A stretch of 64,000 nucleotides of DNA, taken from contig NZ_JBGGTQ010000002.1 in assembly GCF_041320705.1 (NCBI RefSeq), positions 62,001-126,000 on the forward strand, given 5' to 3'. Below are positions 1 to 7,617 of the stretch, one piece after another. This stretch comes from Kineococcus mangrovi. GTDB taxonomy: Bacteria; Actinomycetota; Actinomycetes; Actinomycetales; Kineococcaceae. The first letter of the stretch is position 1, and every line of letters starts with the position of its first letter. A program made the translations under genes and the position numbers. The notes beneath the pieces are model-generated. The model was not told where the DNA came from, made no database searches, and was given only the letters and a program-made list of their open reading frames with translations.

Positions 1-307
1 CGGTGGACTCCTGGACGCGGGCCAGCTTGGCCGAGTCGCCCTTGGCCTCCAGGCCGACCTCGAGCTCGACGTTGCGGTCGAAGTGGTCCTCCAGGGAGCG
101 CTTGTTGCGCCCGGTGATCATCAGGACGTCGGTGAGCCCGGCGCGGACGGCCTCCTCGACGATGTACTGGATCGCCGGGGTGTCCACCACCGGCAGCATC
201 TCCTTGGGCATCGCCTTCGTGGCCGGCAGGAAGCGGGTTCCCTGACCGGCGGCGGGGATCACGGCCTTGCGCACCGTGCGGCCGGGACGCTCGTCGCGTT
301 CAGTCAT
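1..307 (-). CDS. galU: UTP--glucose-1-phosphate uridylyltransferase, N-terminal part
   Basis: This is the N-terminal ~102 codons of a gene that continues beyond the left edge. The enzyme makes UDP-glucose from UTP and glucose-1-phosphate in the cytoplasm, for cell-wall polymers and trehalose or glycogen metabolism. The reading frame from ATG at 307 gives the nucleotide-binding signature [20 protein letters not shown] near residues 18-38, followed by [11 protein letters not shown] and [18 protein letters not shown], all typical of bacterial GalU. The gene is divergent from the folate cyclo-ligase gene. The catalytic C-terminal half is not in the window, so intactness cannot be judged. Confidence 0.93.
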   Translation of the reverse strand, partial: MTERDERPGRTVRKAVIPAAGQGTRFLPATKAMPKEMLPVVDTPAIQYIVEEAVRAGLTDVLMITGRNKRSLEDHFDRNVELEVGLEAKGDSAKLARVQEST

Positions 308-472
308 GGGCGGAGGCTACCGCCCGTCCAGGTGCGGCCACTGCCCGCAGTGGTGTTGAGCCGCCCGGGTGCGACCCTCCTCCTCTTCCGGAACCGCGAC
401 CGAGGAGGCAGACTCGAGGGAGCGGACGGCGACCGGACCTCCCTCGCCGGCCCGCGCGAACCAGGAGCGGCC

Positions 473-1096
473 GTGCCCACACCCGACACCGTCCGCGGCG
501 CCGGATCGTCCTCCGAGCTGTCGCTCGTGCCGGACGTCCTCGCCGTCGAGGCGCGCAAGCGCGCGCTGCGCCGAGACGTCCGGCGGACCCGGCGGGCCGT
601 GTCGGCGCCGGACGCCGCCGCGGTCGACGCCGCCGTCGCGCACGTCCTGCTGGACTGCCCGCTGCTCGCCGGGGCCCGGCGCGTGGCGGCCTACACCTCC
701 CTGCCGGGCGAACCGGGCACGCGCACCGCGCTGGCCGAGCTGCGCCGGCGCGACGTCGAGGTCCTGCTGCCCGTGCTGCTGCCGGACGGCGACCTCGACT
801 GGGAGCTGCGCCCGGCCGGTCCCACCCACGGCCCCCTGGGGGTGCACGCCGTCGCGAGCGCCGACCTCGTCGTCGTGCCCGCCCTGGCGGTGGACACCGC
901 CGGCCGCCGGCTCGGGCAGGGCGGTGGCAGCTACGACCGGGCGCTGCGACGGGTCCCCGCGCGGGTCCCCGTCGTCGCGGTCGTCCACGACGAGGAGCTG
1001 CTCGACGCGGCCGTCAGCCCGCTGCCGGCCCTGCCCCACGACCGGCTCGTGCGGGCCGTGGTGACGCCGACGCGGTGGCTCTGGCTCGCGACGTGA
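473..1096 (+). CDS. 5-formyltetrahydrofolate cyclo-ligase
   Basis: The 207-residue cytoplasmic enzyme converts 5-formyl-THF to 5,10-methenyl-THF with ATP, returning folate to the one-carbon pool. The family signature GQGGGSYDRAL lies at residues 148-158 (the usual form is GYGGGYYDR). The N-terminal basic segment EARKRALRRDVRRTRR fits the ATP/substrate-binding start of the family. GTG at 473 is chosen because AGGAG at 463-467 sits five bases upstream and the length then matches the family (about 190-210). The open frame runs further upstream but has no homologous content. It is divergent from galU, a common arrangement in actinobacteria. Confidence 0.92.
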   Translation: MPTPDTVRGAGSSSELSLVPDVLAVEARKRALRRDVRRTRRAVSAPDAAAVDAAVAHVLLDCPLLAGARRVAAYTSLPGEPGTRTALAELRRRDVEVLLPVLLPDGDLDWELRPAGPTHGPLGVHAVASADLVVVPALAVDTAGRRLGQGGGSYDRALRRVPARVPVVAVVHDEELLDAAVSPLPALPHDRLVRAVVTPTRWLWLAT

Positions 1097-1125
1097 CCGC
1101 GCCGCGGTGGGGGCTCGTCGTCAGA

Positions 1126-1146
1126 CCGGCTCGTGGGGTGAGCCGG
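1126..1146. terminator. Hairpin between convergent genes
   Basis: A 7-bp stem CCGGCTC/GAGCCGG with loop GTGGGGT lies between the stops of the folate cyclo-ligase (1096) and the FAD oxidoreductase (1152). There is no T-run, as is usual in such GC-rich genomes. It probably serves both genes. Confidence 0.5.
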
Positions 1147-1151
1147 GTGCG

Positions 1152-2606
1152 TCAACCACCCCGCCCCGCGGCGACGCGGCGCGAGCGGGCGAGGTCGCGC
1201 AGCGCCAGCGTCGCCGCGTGGAAGCCGCACATGCCGTGCACGCCGCCACCGGGCGGGGTCGCCGCCGAGCACAGGTACGTCCCGGGCAGCGGGACGCGGT
1301 AGGGCGAGAGCCCGACGACGGGCCGGAACAGCTGCTGGCGCAACGTGAGCGCTCCCCCGCCGACGTCCCCGCCGACGAGGTTGGCGTTCTGCTGCTCCAG
1401 CTGCGCCGGTGACGTCTCGACGCGGGCCAGGACCCGGTCGCGGAAGCCCGGCGCGAACCGTTCGACCTGCCGGTCCACCCGCTCCCCCGCGCCCGGGTCG
1501 GTCGAGCCCTGCGGCGTGTGCGCGTACGCCCACACGACGCGCTGCCCGCCGGGCGCGCGGCCGGGGTCGGCGGCGTCCTGCTGGGCGAGCAGGACGAAGG
1601 GGCGCTCGGGGTGGCGGCCGGCCACGACGTCGGCCTCGGCGGCGGCGACCTCGGCGGCGGTCCCGCCCAGGTGCACGGTGACGGCCCCGGCCAGCCGCGG
1701 GTCGCGCCACGGGACGGGCCCGTCGAGGAGGTAGTCGACCTTGAAGGCGCCCGGGCCGTAGCGCCAGCGCCGCAGGGCCGCGGCGTACCGCGGGGGCAGC
1801 CGGTCGGCGCCCAGCGCGAGCAGCTGCCGGGGGGTCACGTCGAGGAGGGTGAGGTCCGCCGGCGCCAGCTCGGCGAGCGAGCGGACCGGGTGCCCGGTCA
1901 CGACGCGGCCGCCGTTCTCGGTCAGGACCCCGTGCAGCGCACGGGTGATGGCCCCGGACCCGCCCTCGGGGACGGGCCACCCGGTCGCGTGGGCGGCCGT
2001 GCCGAACAGGGTCCCGAACGCGGAGGTGAGCAGCTGGGTGTGGGGCTGCAGGGCGTGCGCGGCCATGCCCGCGAACAGCGCCCGTGCGGGTTCCTCGCGG
2101 AAGGCCGTGCGCACGAAGGCGGCCGCCGGCCAGGCCGCGCGGGCCCCGAACGAGCCCAGCGCCAGGGGCGAGGACGGCACGCGCAGCAGGGGCCCCAGGA
2201 CGGCGGGGACCAGTTCCTCCCAGCGCGCCACCGGGCCGGCGAACAGGGCGTGCCAGGCCCGGCCGTCGCGGCCCAGCGCACCGGCGGCCTCGTCGAGGTC
2301 GTGCGGCAGCACCGCCGCCGGCCCGTCGTCGAGGGGGTGCCCGACCGGGTGGGGACCGTGCCGCCACCGCAGACCGTGCCGTTCGAGCGGGAGGTCGCGC
2401 AGGAACGGGCTCGCGACCGCGAAGGGGTGCACGGCCGACCCCAGGTCCGTCACGACCCCGGGGCCGAGGAGCTCGGCGTCCGTGCAGGCCCCACCGACCC
2501 GGTCGCGGGCCTCCAGGACGGTGACCTCCAGCCCCGCGCGGGCCAGGACGACGGCGGCCGACAGGCCGTTGGGCCCGGACCCGACGACGGTGGCCGTGCC
2601 CCTCAC
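1152..2606 (-). CDS. Phytoene desaturase-like NAD(P)/FAD-dependent oxidoreductase
   Basis: The 484-residue flavoprotein begins with a Rossmann dinucleotide-binding motif, VVGSGPNGLSAAVVLARAG, at about residues 7-25, followed by VLEARDRVGGACTDAEL. This arrangement is typical of the phytoene desaturase/CrtI-like amine-oxidase superfamily. The C-terminus carries the FAD-contacting segment CSAATPPGGGVHGMCGFHAA, as in the desaturase family. No other carotenoid gene is nearby, so the substrate cannot be assigned. It may be one of the CrtI-related oxidoreductases of unknown substrate common in actinobacteria. The start is GTG at 2606, next to the FAD motif; no convincing ribosome-binding site is visible. 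The gene is divergent from the antiporter. Confidence 0.8.
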   Translation of the reverse strand: MRGTATVVGSGPNGLSAAVVLARAGLEVTVLEARDRVGGACTDAELLGPGVVTDLGSAVHPFAVASPFLRDLPLERHGLRWRHGPHPVGHPLDDGPAAVLPHDLDEAAGALGRDGRAWHALFAGPVARWEELVPAVLGPLLRVPSSPLALGSFGARAAWPAAAFVRTAFREEPARALFAGMAAHALQPHTQLLTSAFGTLFGTAAHATGWPVPEGGSGAITRALHGVLTENGGRVVTGHPVRSLAELAPADLTLLDVTPRQLLALGADRLPPRYAAALRRWRYGPGAFKVDYLLDGPVPWRDPRLAGAVTVHLGGTAAEVAAAEADVVAGRHPERPFVLLAQQDAADPGRAPGGQRVVWAYAHTPQGSTDPGAGERVDRQVERFAPGFRDRVLARVETSPAQLEQQNANLVGGDVGGGALTLRQQLFRPVVGLSPYRVPLPGTYLCSAATPPGGGVHGMCGFHAATLALRDLARSRRVAAGRGG

Positions 2607-2683
2607 GGGCGCCGGCGCGGGACGGACGGGCGCGGTTCTCCCAGGAGCACGTGAGCACCGTAGCCGTCACGCTACGGTTCGGC

Positions 2684-4174
2684 ATGACCCTGGCGGAGTT
2701 CAGCCGCGTGCTGCTGCTGGCCTCCGGTGTCCTGCTGCTGGCGGTGCTCGCCGTGCGGCTGTCGGCCCGCACCGGGCTGCCCTCGCTGCTGCTGTACCTG
2801 GCCCTCGGCCTCGTCCTCGGCGAGGACGGCCTCGGCATCCCCTTCGCGGACACGGAGATCGCGCAGGTCCTCGGGTACGGGGCGCTCGTCCTGATCCTCG
2901 CCGAGGGTGGGCTGACGACGCGGTGGGAGGCGATCAAGGGCGTCCTGGCCCCGGCCGCCGTCCTGGCCACCGCGGGCACGACCGTCTCGATCGGCGTCGT
3001 CGGCGTCGGCGCGCACCTGCTGCTGGGCACGTCCTGGCCGGTCTCCTTCCTGCTCGGTGCCGTCGTCTCCTCCACGGACGCGGCCGCGGTGTTCTCGGTC
3101 CTGCGCTCGGTGCCGTTGCCGCCCCGGCTGTCGGGGGTCCTGGAGGCCGAGTCCGGTCTCAACGACGCCCCCGTCGTCATCGCCGTCGTCGCGCTCACCG
3201 AGGTGGCCTCCGGGGGCTCCGGGCACGCGTGGTGGTTCTACCTCGGCGAGGCCGCGTTCGAGCTCGGGCTCGGGACGGTCCTGGGGGTGGGGGTCGGAGC
3301 CGCGGGGGCGTTCCTGCTGCGGCGCATCGCGTTGCCCAGCTCGGGGTTGTACCCGGTGACCGTGCTGGCCCTGGCGGTCGGGGCGTTCGCCGTGGCCGAC
3401 GTGCTGCACGCCTCGGGGTTCCTCGCCACCTACCTGTGCGGGCTGGTGCTCGGCAACGCGCGGCTGCCCCACCGGCACGCGACGCGCGGGTTCGCTGAGG
3501 CGTCCGGCTGGCTGGCCCAGATCGGCCTGTTCGTCGTGCTCGGCCTGCTGGCCGAGCCCTCCCGCCTGCCCTCGGCGGTGGCCGACGCGCTGCTCCTGGG
3601 GGCCGTGCTGACCCTCCTCGCCCGTCCGCTGTCGGTCCTCGTCTCGCTCGCGGGGTTCCGGCTGCCCCGGCGCGACCTGGCGTTCTTGTCCTGGGCGGGT
3701 CTGCGGGGGGCCGTCCCCGTCGTCCTGGCGACGGTGCCGGTGGTGGCGGGGATCGACGGGTCCGAGCGGCTCTTCGACCTCGTGCTCGTGCTGGTCGTCG
3801 TCTTCACCCTCGTCCAGGCCCCGACGCTGTCCCCGCTGGCCCGGGCCCTGGGGCTCGCGACGGCGGCCCCCACGACCGACCTGGACGTGGAGGTCTCCCC
3901 GCTGGGGACCCTGTCGGCCGACGTCGTGCAGGTGCGGGTGGGGCCGCGCTCGCGCCTGCACGGGGTGGAGGTCTTCGAGCTGCGGCTGCCGCGCGGGGCG
4001 AACGTGAGCCTGGTGGCCCGCGACGGCACGACCTTCGTCCCGCAGCCGCGCACCGTCCTGCGCCGCGGTGACGACCTGCTCGTCGTCACGGGGACGGCCG
4101 AGCGGGCGCTCGTCGAGGAGCGGCTGCAGGCGGTCAGCCGGGAGGGCAAGCTCGCGGGGTGGCGCGAGGCGTGA
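2684..4174 (+). CDS. Potassium/proton antiporter, CPA1 family with TrkA-C (RCK) domain
   Basis: This 496-residue integral membrane protein exchanges cations (K+ or Na+) for protons. About twelve hydrophobic segments fill residues 1-390, including SSTDAAAVFSVL near residue 125 with the ion-binding DA/TDAA motif, and GLRGAVPVVLAT, the conserved CPA helix. Residues ~405-490 form a cytoplasmic RCK_C domain (LHGVEVFELRLPRGANVSLVARDG), as in NhaP2/CvrA-type proteins that are gated by nucleotide or cell volume. ATG at 2684 is preferred over the in-frame GTG at 2651. TACGGT at 2673-2678 lies five bases before it, which suggests a leaderless transcript, and MTLAEFSRVLLL is the usual N-terminus. The alternative GTG has AGGAG only three bases upstream. 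Confidence 0.88.
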   Translation: MTLAEFSRVLLLASGVLLLAVLAVRLSARTGLPSLLLYLALGLVLGEDGLGIPFADTEIAQVLGYGALVLILAEGGLTTRWEAIKGVLAPAAVLATAGTTVSIGVVGVGAHLLLGTSWPVSFLLGAVVSSTDAAAVFSVLRSVPLPPRLSGVLEAESGLNDAPVVIAVVALTEVASGGSGHAWWFYLGEAAFELGLGTVLGVGVGAAGAFLLRRIALPSSGLYPVTVLALAVGAFAVADVLHASGFLATYLCGLVLGNARLPHRHATRGFAEASGWLAQIGLFVVLGLLAEPSRLPSAVADALLLGAVLTLLARPLSVLVSLAGFRLPRRDLAFLSWAGLRGAVPVVLATVPVVAGIDGSERLFDLVLVLVVVFTLVQAPTLSPLARALGLATAAPTTDLDVEVSPLGTLSADVVQVRVGPRSRLHGVEVFELRLPRGANVSLVARDGTTFVPQPRTVLRRGDDLLVVTGTAERALVEERLQAVSREGKLAGWREA

Positions 4175-4196
4175 CCCGGGCGTCTACGTTGAGTTC

Positions 4197-6383
4197 ATGC
4201 GTCGTCGCACCGTGTTGTCGATGGCAGCGCTCGGCGCGTCCGGCCTGCTCCTGCCGGCCCGGGCGAGGGCCCTGGCGGCGGCCGACGGTCCGCAGACGCT
4301 CGCGCCCGGGGTCACCCTCGAACGCTCCACCTCCGCCGGTCCCGTGCGCCAGGTCCTCGTGCGGCTCGCCGCCGGCTCCTCCACCCGGCCCGTGCTGCTG
4401 CAGCGGACGCTGAGCTCCCCCCGCACCCCGGCGGAGCTGGCCGCCGCGGCCGGGGCGGTCGCCGCCGTCAACGGCGACTTCTTCGACATCGACCGCACCG
4501 GGACCCCCGACGGGCCCGTCGTCCTGGACGGCCGGGCGCTCAAGGCGTCCGCCGACCCGCAGTGGGCCGTCGGTCTCCACGCCGGACCCGACGGCTGGCG
4601 GGGGCGGGTGGGACGGGTCGTCCTGCAGGGCTCGGCGACGGTCGGCGGACGGTCCTTCCCGCTGGCGGCGCTGTGCACCCGGACCGTCCCGCCGGACGCG
4701 CTGGCGCTCTTCGGCCCCGAGTGGGGCGCTGGTGACCGGTCGCTGACGACGGTCGGCGGCGTCGAGCTGGAGGTCAGCGGCGGCGGCGTCACCGCCGTCC
4801 GGGCCCCTGGACCGGTGCCCGTGCCCGCCGGCGGCGGGGTCCTCGTGGCCACCGGCGCCGTCGCCGAGGCCCTCGCGGCCACGGCGGTCGGCACCCCGGT
4901 CCGGACGGACGTCCGCGTCCTCGACGACGCGCTCCCGCCCGGCTCGACGGGCTTCGCCGTGGGTGCGCGCCTGGAGGTCGTGCGCGACGGCGTCCTCGCG
5001 CCCGTCGACGAGACGGACCCGACCTGGGCGGCGCTGCGGGCCCGCACGGCGGTGGGCTGGACGGCGGACGGGGACCTCCTGCTGCTCACCGTCGAAGGCG
5101 GGACGGCCCTCTCGCAGGGTGCGACCGCCGTGCAGACGGGCCGGCGGATGCTCGCCGCGGGTGCCGTCGGGGCGGTCGTGCTCGACGGTGGCGGGTCCGC
5201 GCAGCTCGTCGCCCGGACCCCGGGTGACACGGAGGTCAGCGAGGCCGTCGTGCCCTCCGACGGCGCGGCCCGCCCGGTCGCCCACGTCCTGGCGCTCGTG
5301 CCCGCGAGCGCCGGCCCCGAGCCGCGCTCGGTCGTCCTGCGCCCGGTCCTGCCCCCGGGGTCGGGGGGCGCGACCGTCTTCCCCGGGCTGGCCACGCTGG
5401 TCCGGGTGGTCCCGCTGACGGCCTCGGGCGCTCCGACGGCGGGAACCCCGGTCGTGGACGTCGCCTCGGGCGCGGTGGCGCTCGAGGACCGCGGCCCCGA
5501 CGAGCAGGGCCGCGCGCGCATCGCCGTGCGGGGCCTCGCGCCGGGGGTGGCCGCGCTGCGCGCCGCGGTGGGCACCGCCGGCGGGGTGCTCGCCGTGCAG
5601 GTGCTCGACCCGCTGGTCGGGCTGCGCACCGACCGGCCGTTGAGCCTGTCGGCGGCCGGGTCGACGCTGGACGTCGTGGTCACCGGGCGCGACGCGACCG
5701 GTCGGGAGGCGCCCGTCGACGCGACCGACGTGCGCGTGCTGGCCGATCCGGGGGTCCTGACGGCGCGGGCGCTGCCCGAGGGGCGGGTGCGGCTGACCGC
5801 CACGGCCGGCGGGCCGGCCTCGACGTGGGTGCGGTTGTCGGCCGCCGGGGTCGAGGTGGCCGTCCCGGCGGCCGTGGGGACCCGCCCGGTCGTGATCGAC
5901 CCCCTGGCCGATCCCGGCGCCTGGGCGGTGGCCGGCGTGCGGGCCGAGGCGTCGGTCGGGGCCGTGGAGGGTCCGGCCCTGCGGTTGACGTTCGACTTCA
6001 CGGTGCGACCGGCCGAGCCGGGCACCACGACCGCGGCCCTCGTCGCCCGCGTCCCCCTCGCCGTGCCCCGGGGTGCCACCGGTCTGGCCGTGAGCGTGCG
6101 GGGCGAGGGGGCCGGCGGCTGGTTGCGCGCGGTCGTGCGCGTGGACGGCGCGAGCCGCCCGGTGACGTTCGCGGCGCGGGTCGACGCGACGGGCTGGCGG
6201 CGCTTCAGCGCCGACCTGCCGGCCACCGCGCAGGAGGTGCTGGTGGAGCGGCTGTACCTCGCGCAGACGTCGGTGGCCGCGCGAGGTGCCGGCGCCCTCG
6301 ACCTCGCCCGCCTCGAGGCCGAGGTCCCGCCGCTGCCGTCGGGGGGTGGGCCCGTCGCCCGCCGGCCGCGGCCTCGCCGGTGA
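4197..6383 (+). CDS. Secreted phosphodiester glycosidase (NAGPA-domain) family protein
   Basis: The 728-residue exported protein has a twin-arginine-like signal (MRRRTVLSMAALGASGLLLPARARALA). A NAGPA phosphodiester-glycosidase domain fills residues ~45-385. Its landmarks are AAVNGDFFDI near residue 95, RTAVGWTADGDLLLLTVEGG, and GAVGAVVLDGGGSAQLVAR. The last two are the conserved core of this family, which acts on sugar phosphodiesters. The remaining ~340 residues look like Ig-like beta modules and a carbohydrate-binding-type jelly-roll at the C-terminus (FDFTVRPAEPGTTTAAL). The start is ATG at 4197, with TACGTT at 4185-4190 exactly six bases upstream (leaderless). The substrate in actinobacteria is not established; cell-wall teichoic acid or exopolysaccharide is a guess. 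Confidence 0.78.
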   Translation: MRRRTVLSMAALGASGLLLPARARALAAADGPQTLAPGVTLERSTSAGPVRQVLVRLAAGSSTRPVLLQRTLSSPRTPAELAAAAGAVAAVNGDFFDIDRTGTPDGPVVLDGRALKASADPQWAVGLHAGPDGWRGRVGRVVLQGSATVGGRSFPLAALCTRTVPPDALALFGPEWGAGDRSLTTVGGVELEVSGGGVTAVRAPGPVPVPAGGGVLVATGAVAEALAATAVGTPVRTDVRVLDDALPPGSTGFAVGARLEVVRDGVLAPVDETDPTWAALRARTAVGWTADGDLLLLTVEGGTALSQGATAVQTGRRMLAAGAVGAVVLDGGGSAQLVARTPGDTEVSEAVVPSDGAARPVAHVLALVPASAGPEPRSVVLRPVLPPGSGGATVFPGLATLVRVVPLTASGAPTAGTPVVDVASGAVALEDRGPDEQGRARIAVRGLAPGVAALRAAVGTAGGVLAVQVLDPLVGLRTDRPLSLSAAGSTLDVVVTGRDATGREAPVDATDVRVLADPGVLTARALPEGRVRLTATAGGPASTWVRLSAAGVEVAVPAAVGTRPVVIDPLADPGAWAVAGVRAEASVGAVEGPALRLTFDFTVRPAEPGTTTAALVARVPLAVPRGATGLAVSVRGEGAGGWLRAVVRVDGASRPVTFAARVDATGWRRFSADLPATAQEVLVERLYLAQTSVAARGAGALDLARLEAEVPPLPSGGGPVARRPRPRR

Positions 6384-6467
6384 ACGCCCGCGCACCGTCG
6401 GTGGCGGGTATCATTGGCACTCGAACGACCCGAGTGCCAGCGGGGTCCTTGAGCTCACGGAGATCGC

Positions 6468-6830
6468 GTGCCCACCTACGCCTACGCCTGCCAGTCCTGC
6501 GGACACTCCTTCGAGGTCCGCCAGTCCTTCAGCGACGACGCCCTGACGGTCTGCCCGGAGTGCTCGGGCTCGCTGCGCAAGCTGTTCAACAACGTCGGCA
6601 TCGTCTTCAAGGGGTCCGGCTTCTACCGCAACGACTCCCGGTCCTCGAACGGCTCCTCGAACGGCTCGGAGAAGCCCGCGGACAAGTCCGCCGGGAAGTC
6701 CTCGGAGAGCAAGCCCGCCTCCTCCGACGCGAAGCCGTCGTCCTCGGGGTCCTCGTCCTCGGGGTCGTCCTCGGGGTCCTCCTCCAGCACCTCCAGCTCG
6801 TCCACCGGCGGGTCGACCTCCGCCGCCTGA
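6468..6830 (+). CDS. FmdB-family zinc-ribbon protein
   Basis: The 120-residue protein starts PTYAYACQSCGHSFEVRQSF and has two CxxC knuckles (CQSCG at ~9-13, CPECSG at ~32-37), the FmdB/CxxC_CxxC_SSSS zinc ribbon. Residues ~60-120 are a low-complexity tail of Ser, Lys and Gly ending in poly-Ser blocks, as often seen in this family. The tail is encoded by imperfect TCCTCGGGG repeats. The function is unknown; members are called regulatory because of the name-giving formamidase operon. GTG at 6468 precedes the conserved N-terminus. A perfect 12-bp hairpin follows. Confidence 0.88.
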   Translation: MPTYAYACQSCGHSFEVRQSFSDDALTVCPECSGSLRKLFNNVGIVFKGSGFYRNDSRSSNGSSNGSEKPADKSAGKSSESKPASSDAKPSSSGSSSSGSSSGSSSSTSSSSTGGSTSAA

Positions 6831-6846
6831 CGTCGCGCCGGTCTCC

Positions 6847-6886
6847 ACAGGCCGCCTGGGACGCCGACCGTCCACAGGCGGCCTGT
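6847..6886 (+). terminator. 12-bp stem-loop after the FmdB gene
   Basis: ACAGGCCGCCTG (6847-6858) pairs perfectly with CAGGCGGCCTGT (6875-6886) around a 16-base loop. It lies just after the FmdB stop and before the leaderless promoter of the next gene. It is probably a U-less intrinsic terminator. Confidence 0.7.
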
Positions 6887-6928
6887 CGCGTTCGGCGGCC
6901 CGGCACCGGGTACGCCTAGCGTCGCGCC

Positions 6929-7615
6929 GTGCCCGCCTCCCCCCTCGCCGACGTCCCGTTCCGCCCGCCCGCTCCCCCGCCGCGGGGCCCGGGAGCGCGG
7001 CGGCGCCGCCGGTTGGCCCGCCGCTGGCTGTCGGCGGGTCTGGTCGCGGCGGCCGGCGGGGTCGCGGTGGCCACGCTCACCCCGCCCTCCCCCGTGCGGG
7101 TGCCCGTGCTCGTCGCCGTGCGGGACCTGCCGACCGGCGCCGTCCTCACCGCGGCGGACGTCGCGGCGCAACCGCGGGAGGACGCGACGGTGCCCGACGG
7201 CGCCCTGAGCGCGGGGGCGGTCCACGGGGCCGTGCTGGCCGCGCCCGTGCGGCGCGGGGAGGTGCTCACCGACGCGCGGACGACGACCGGACCGCTGCTG
7301 GCGGGCCAGCCCGCGGGCACGGTGGCCACGGGCGTCGAGGTGGACGACCCCGCTCTGCTGCAGAGCCTGGCGCCCGGCGCGCGGGTCGACGTCCTGGCCC
7401 GCACGCAGGACCCCGTGTCCGGTGCGGCGACGGGCGCGGAACGGGTCGCCGTCGGCGCCGTCGTGCTGCGCGTCCCGTCGGCCGACGGCGCCGGTGGCCT
7501 GTTCGGCTCCTCGCCCGCACCGGGGTCGGCGTCGGTGCTGCTCGCCGTCGACCCCCCGACGGCCGCGCGGTTGGCCGCGGCGGCGGGCCGCACCGTGGTG
7601 ACGGTCCGCTCGTGA
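6929..7615 (+). CDS. SAF-domain (CpaB/RcpC-like) membrane protein
   Basis: The 228-residue protein has a proline/arginine-rich cytoplasmic start and one hydrophobic segment (WLSAGLVAAAGGVAVATL, about residues 31-50). A SAF domain follows from about residue 58 (VLVAVRDLPTGAVLTAADVAAQP...GAVHGAVLAAPVRRGEVLTDARTT). This architecture is that of RcpC/CpaB, the periplasm-facing partner of Flp/Tad pilus secretion. No other tad gene is in the window, so the pilus role is only a family inference. GTG at 6929 has TAGCGT (6917-6922) exactly six bases upstream, a clear leaderless start. The stop is two bases from the stop of the convergent GGDEF/EAL gene. Confidence 0.78.
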   Translation: MPASPLADVPFRPPAPPPRGPGARRRRRLARRWLSAGLVAAAGGVAVATLTPPSPVRVPVLVAVRDLPTGAVLTAADVAAQPREDATVPDGALSAGAVHGAVLAAPVRRGEVLTDARTTTGPLLAGQPAGTVATGVEVDDPALLQSLAPGARVDVLARTQDPVSGAATGAERVAVGAVVLRVPSADGAGGLFGSSPAPGSASVLLAVDPPTAARLAAAAGRTVVTVRS

Positions 7616-7617
7616 CG

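Noticed and set aside
83-472. N-terminal extension of the folate cyclo-ligase
   Set aside because: The upstream residues are low-complexity and antisense to galU. GTG 473 has AGGAG and gives the family length.
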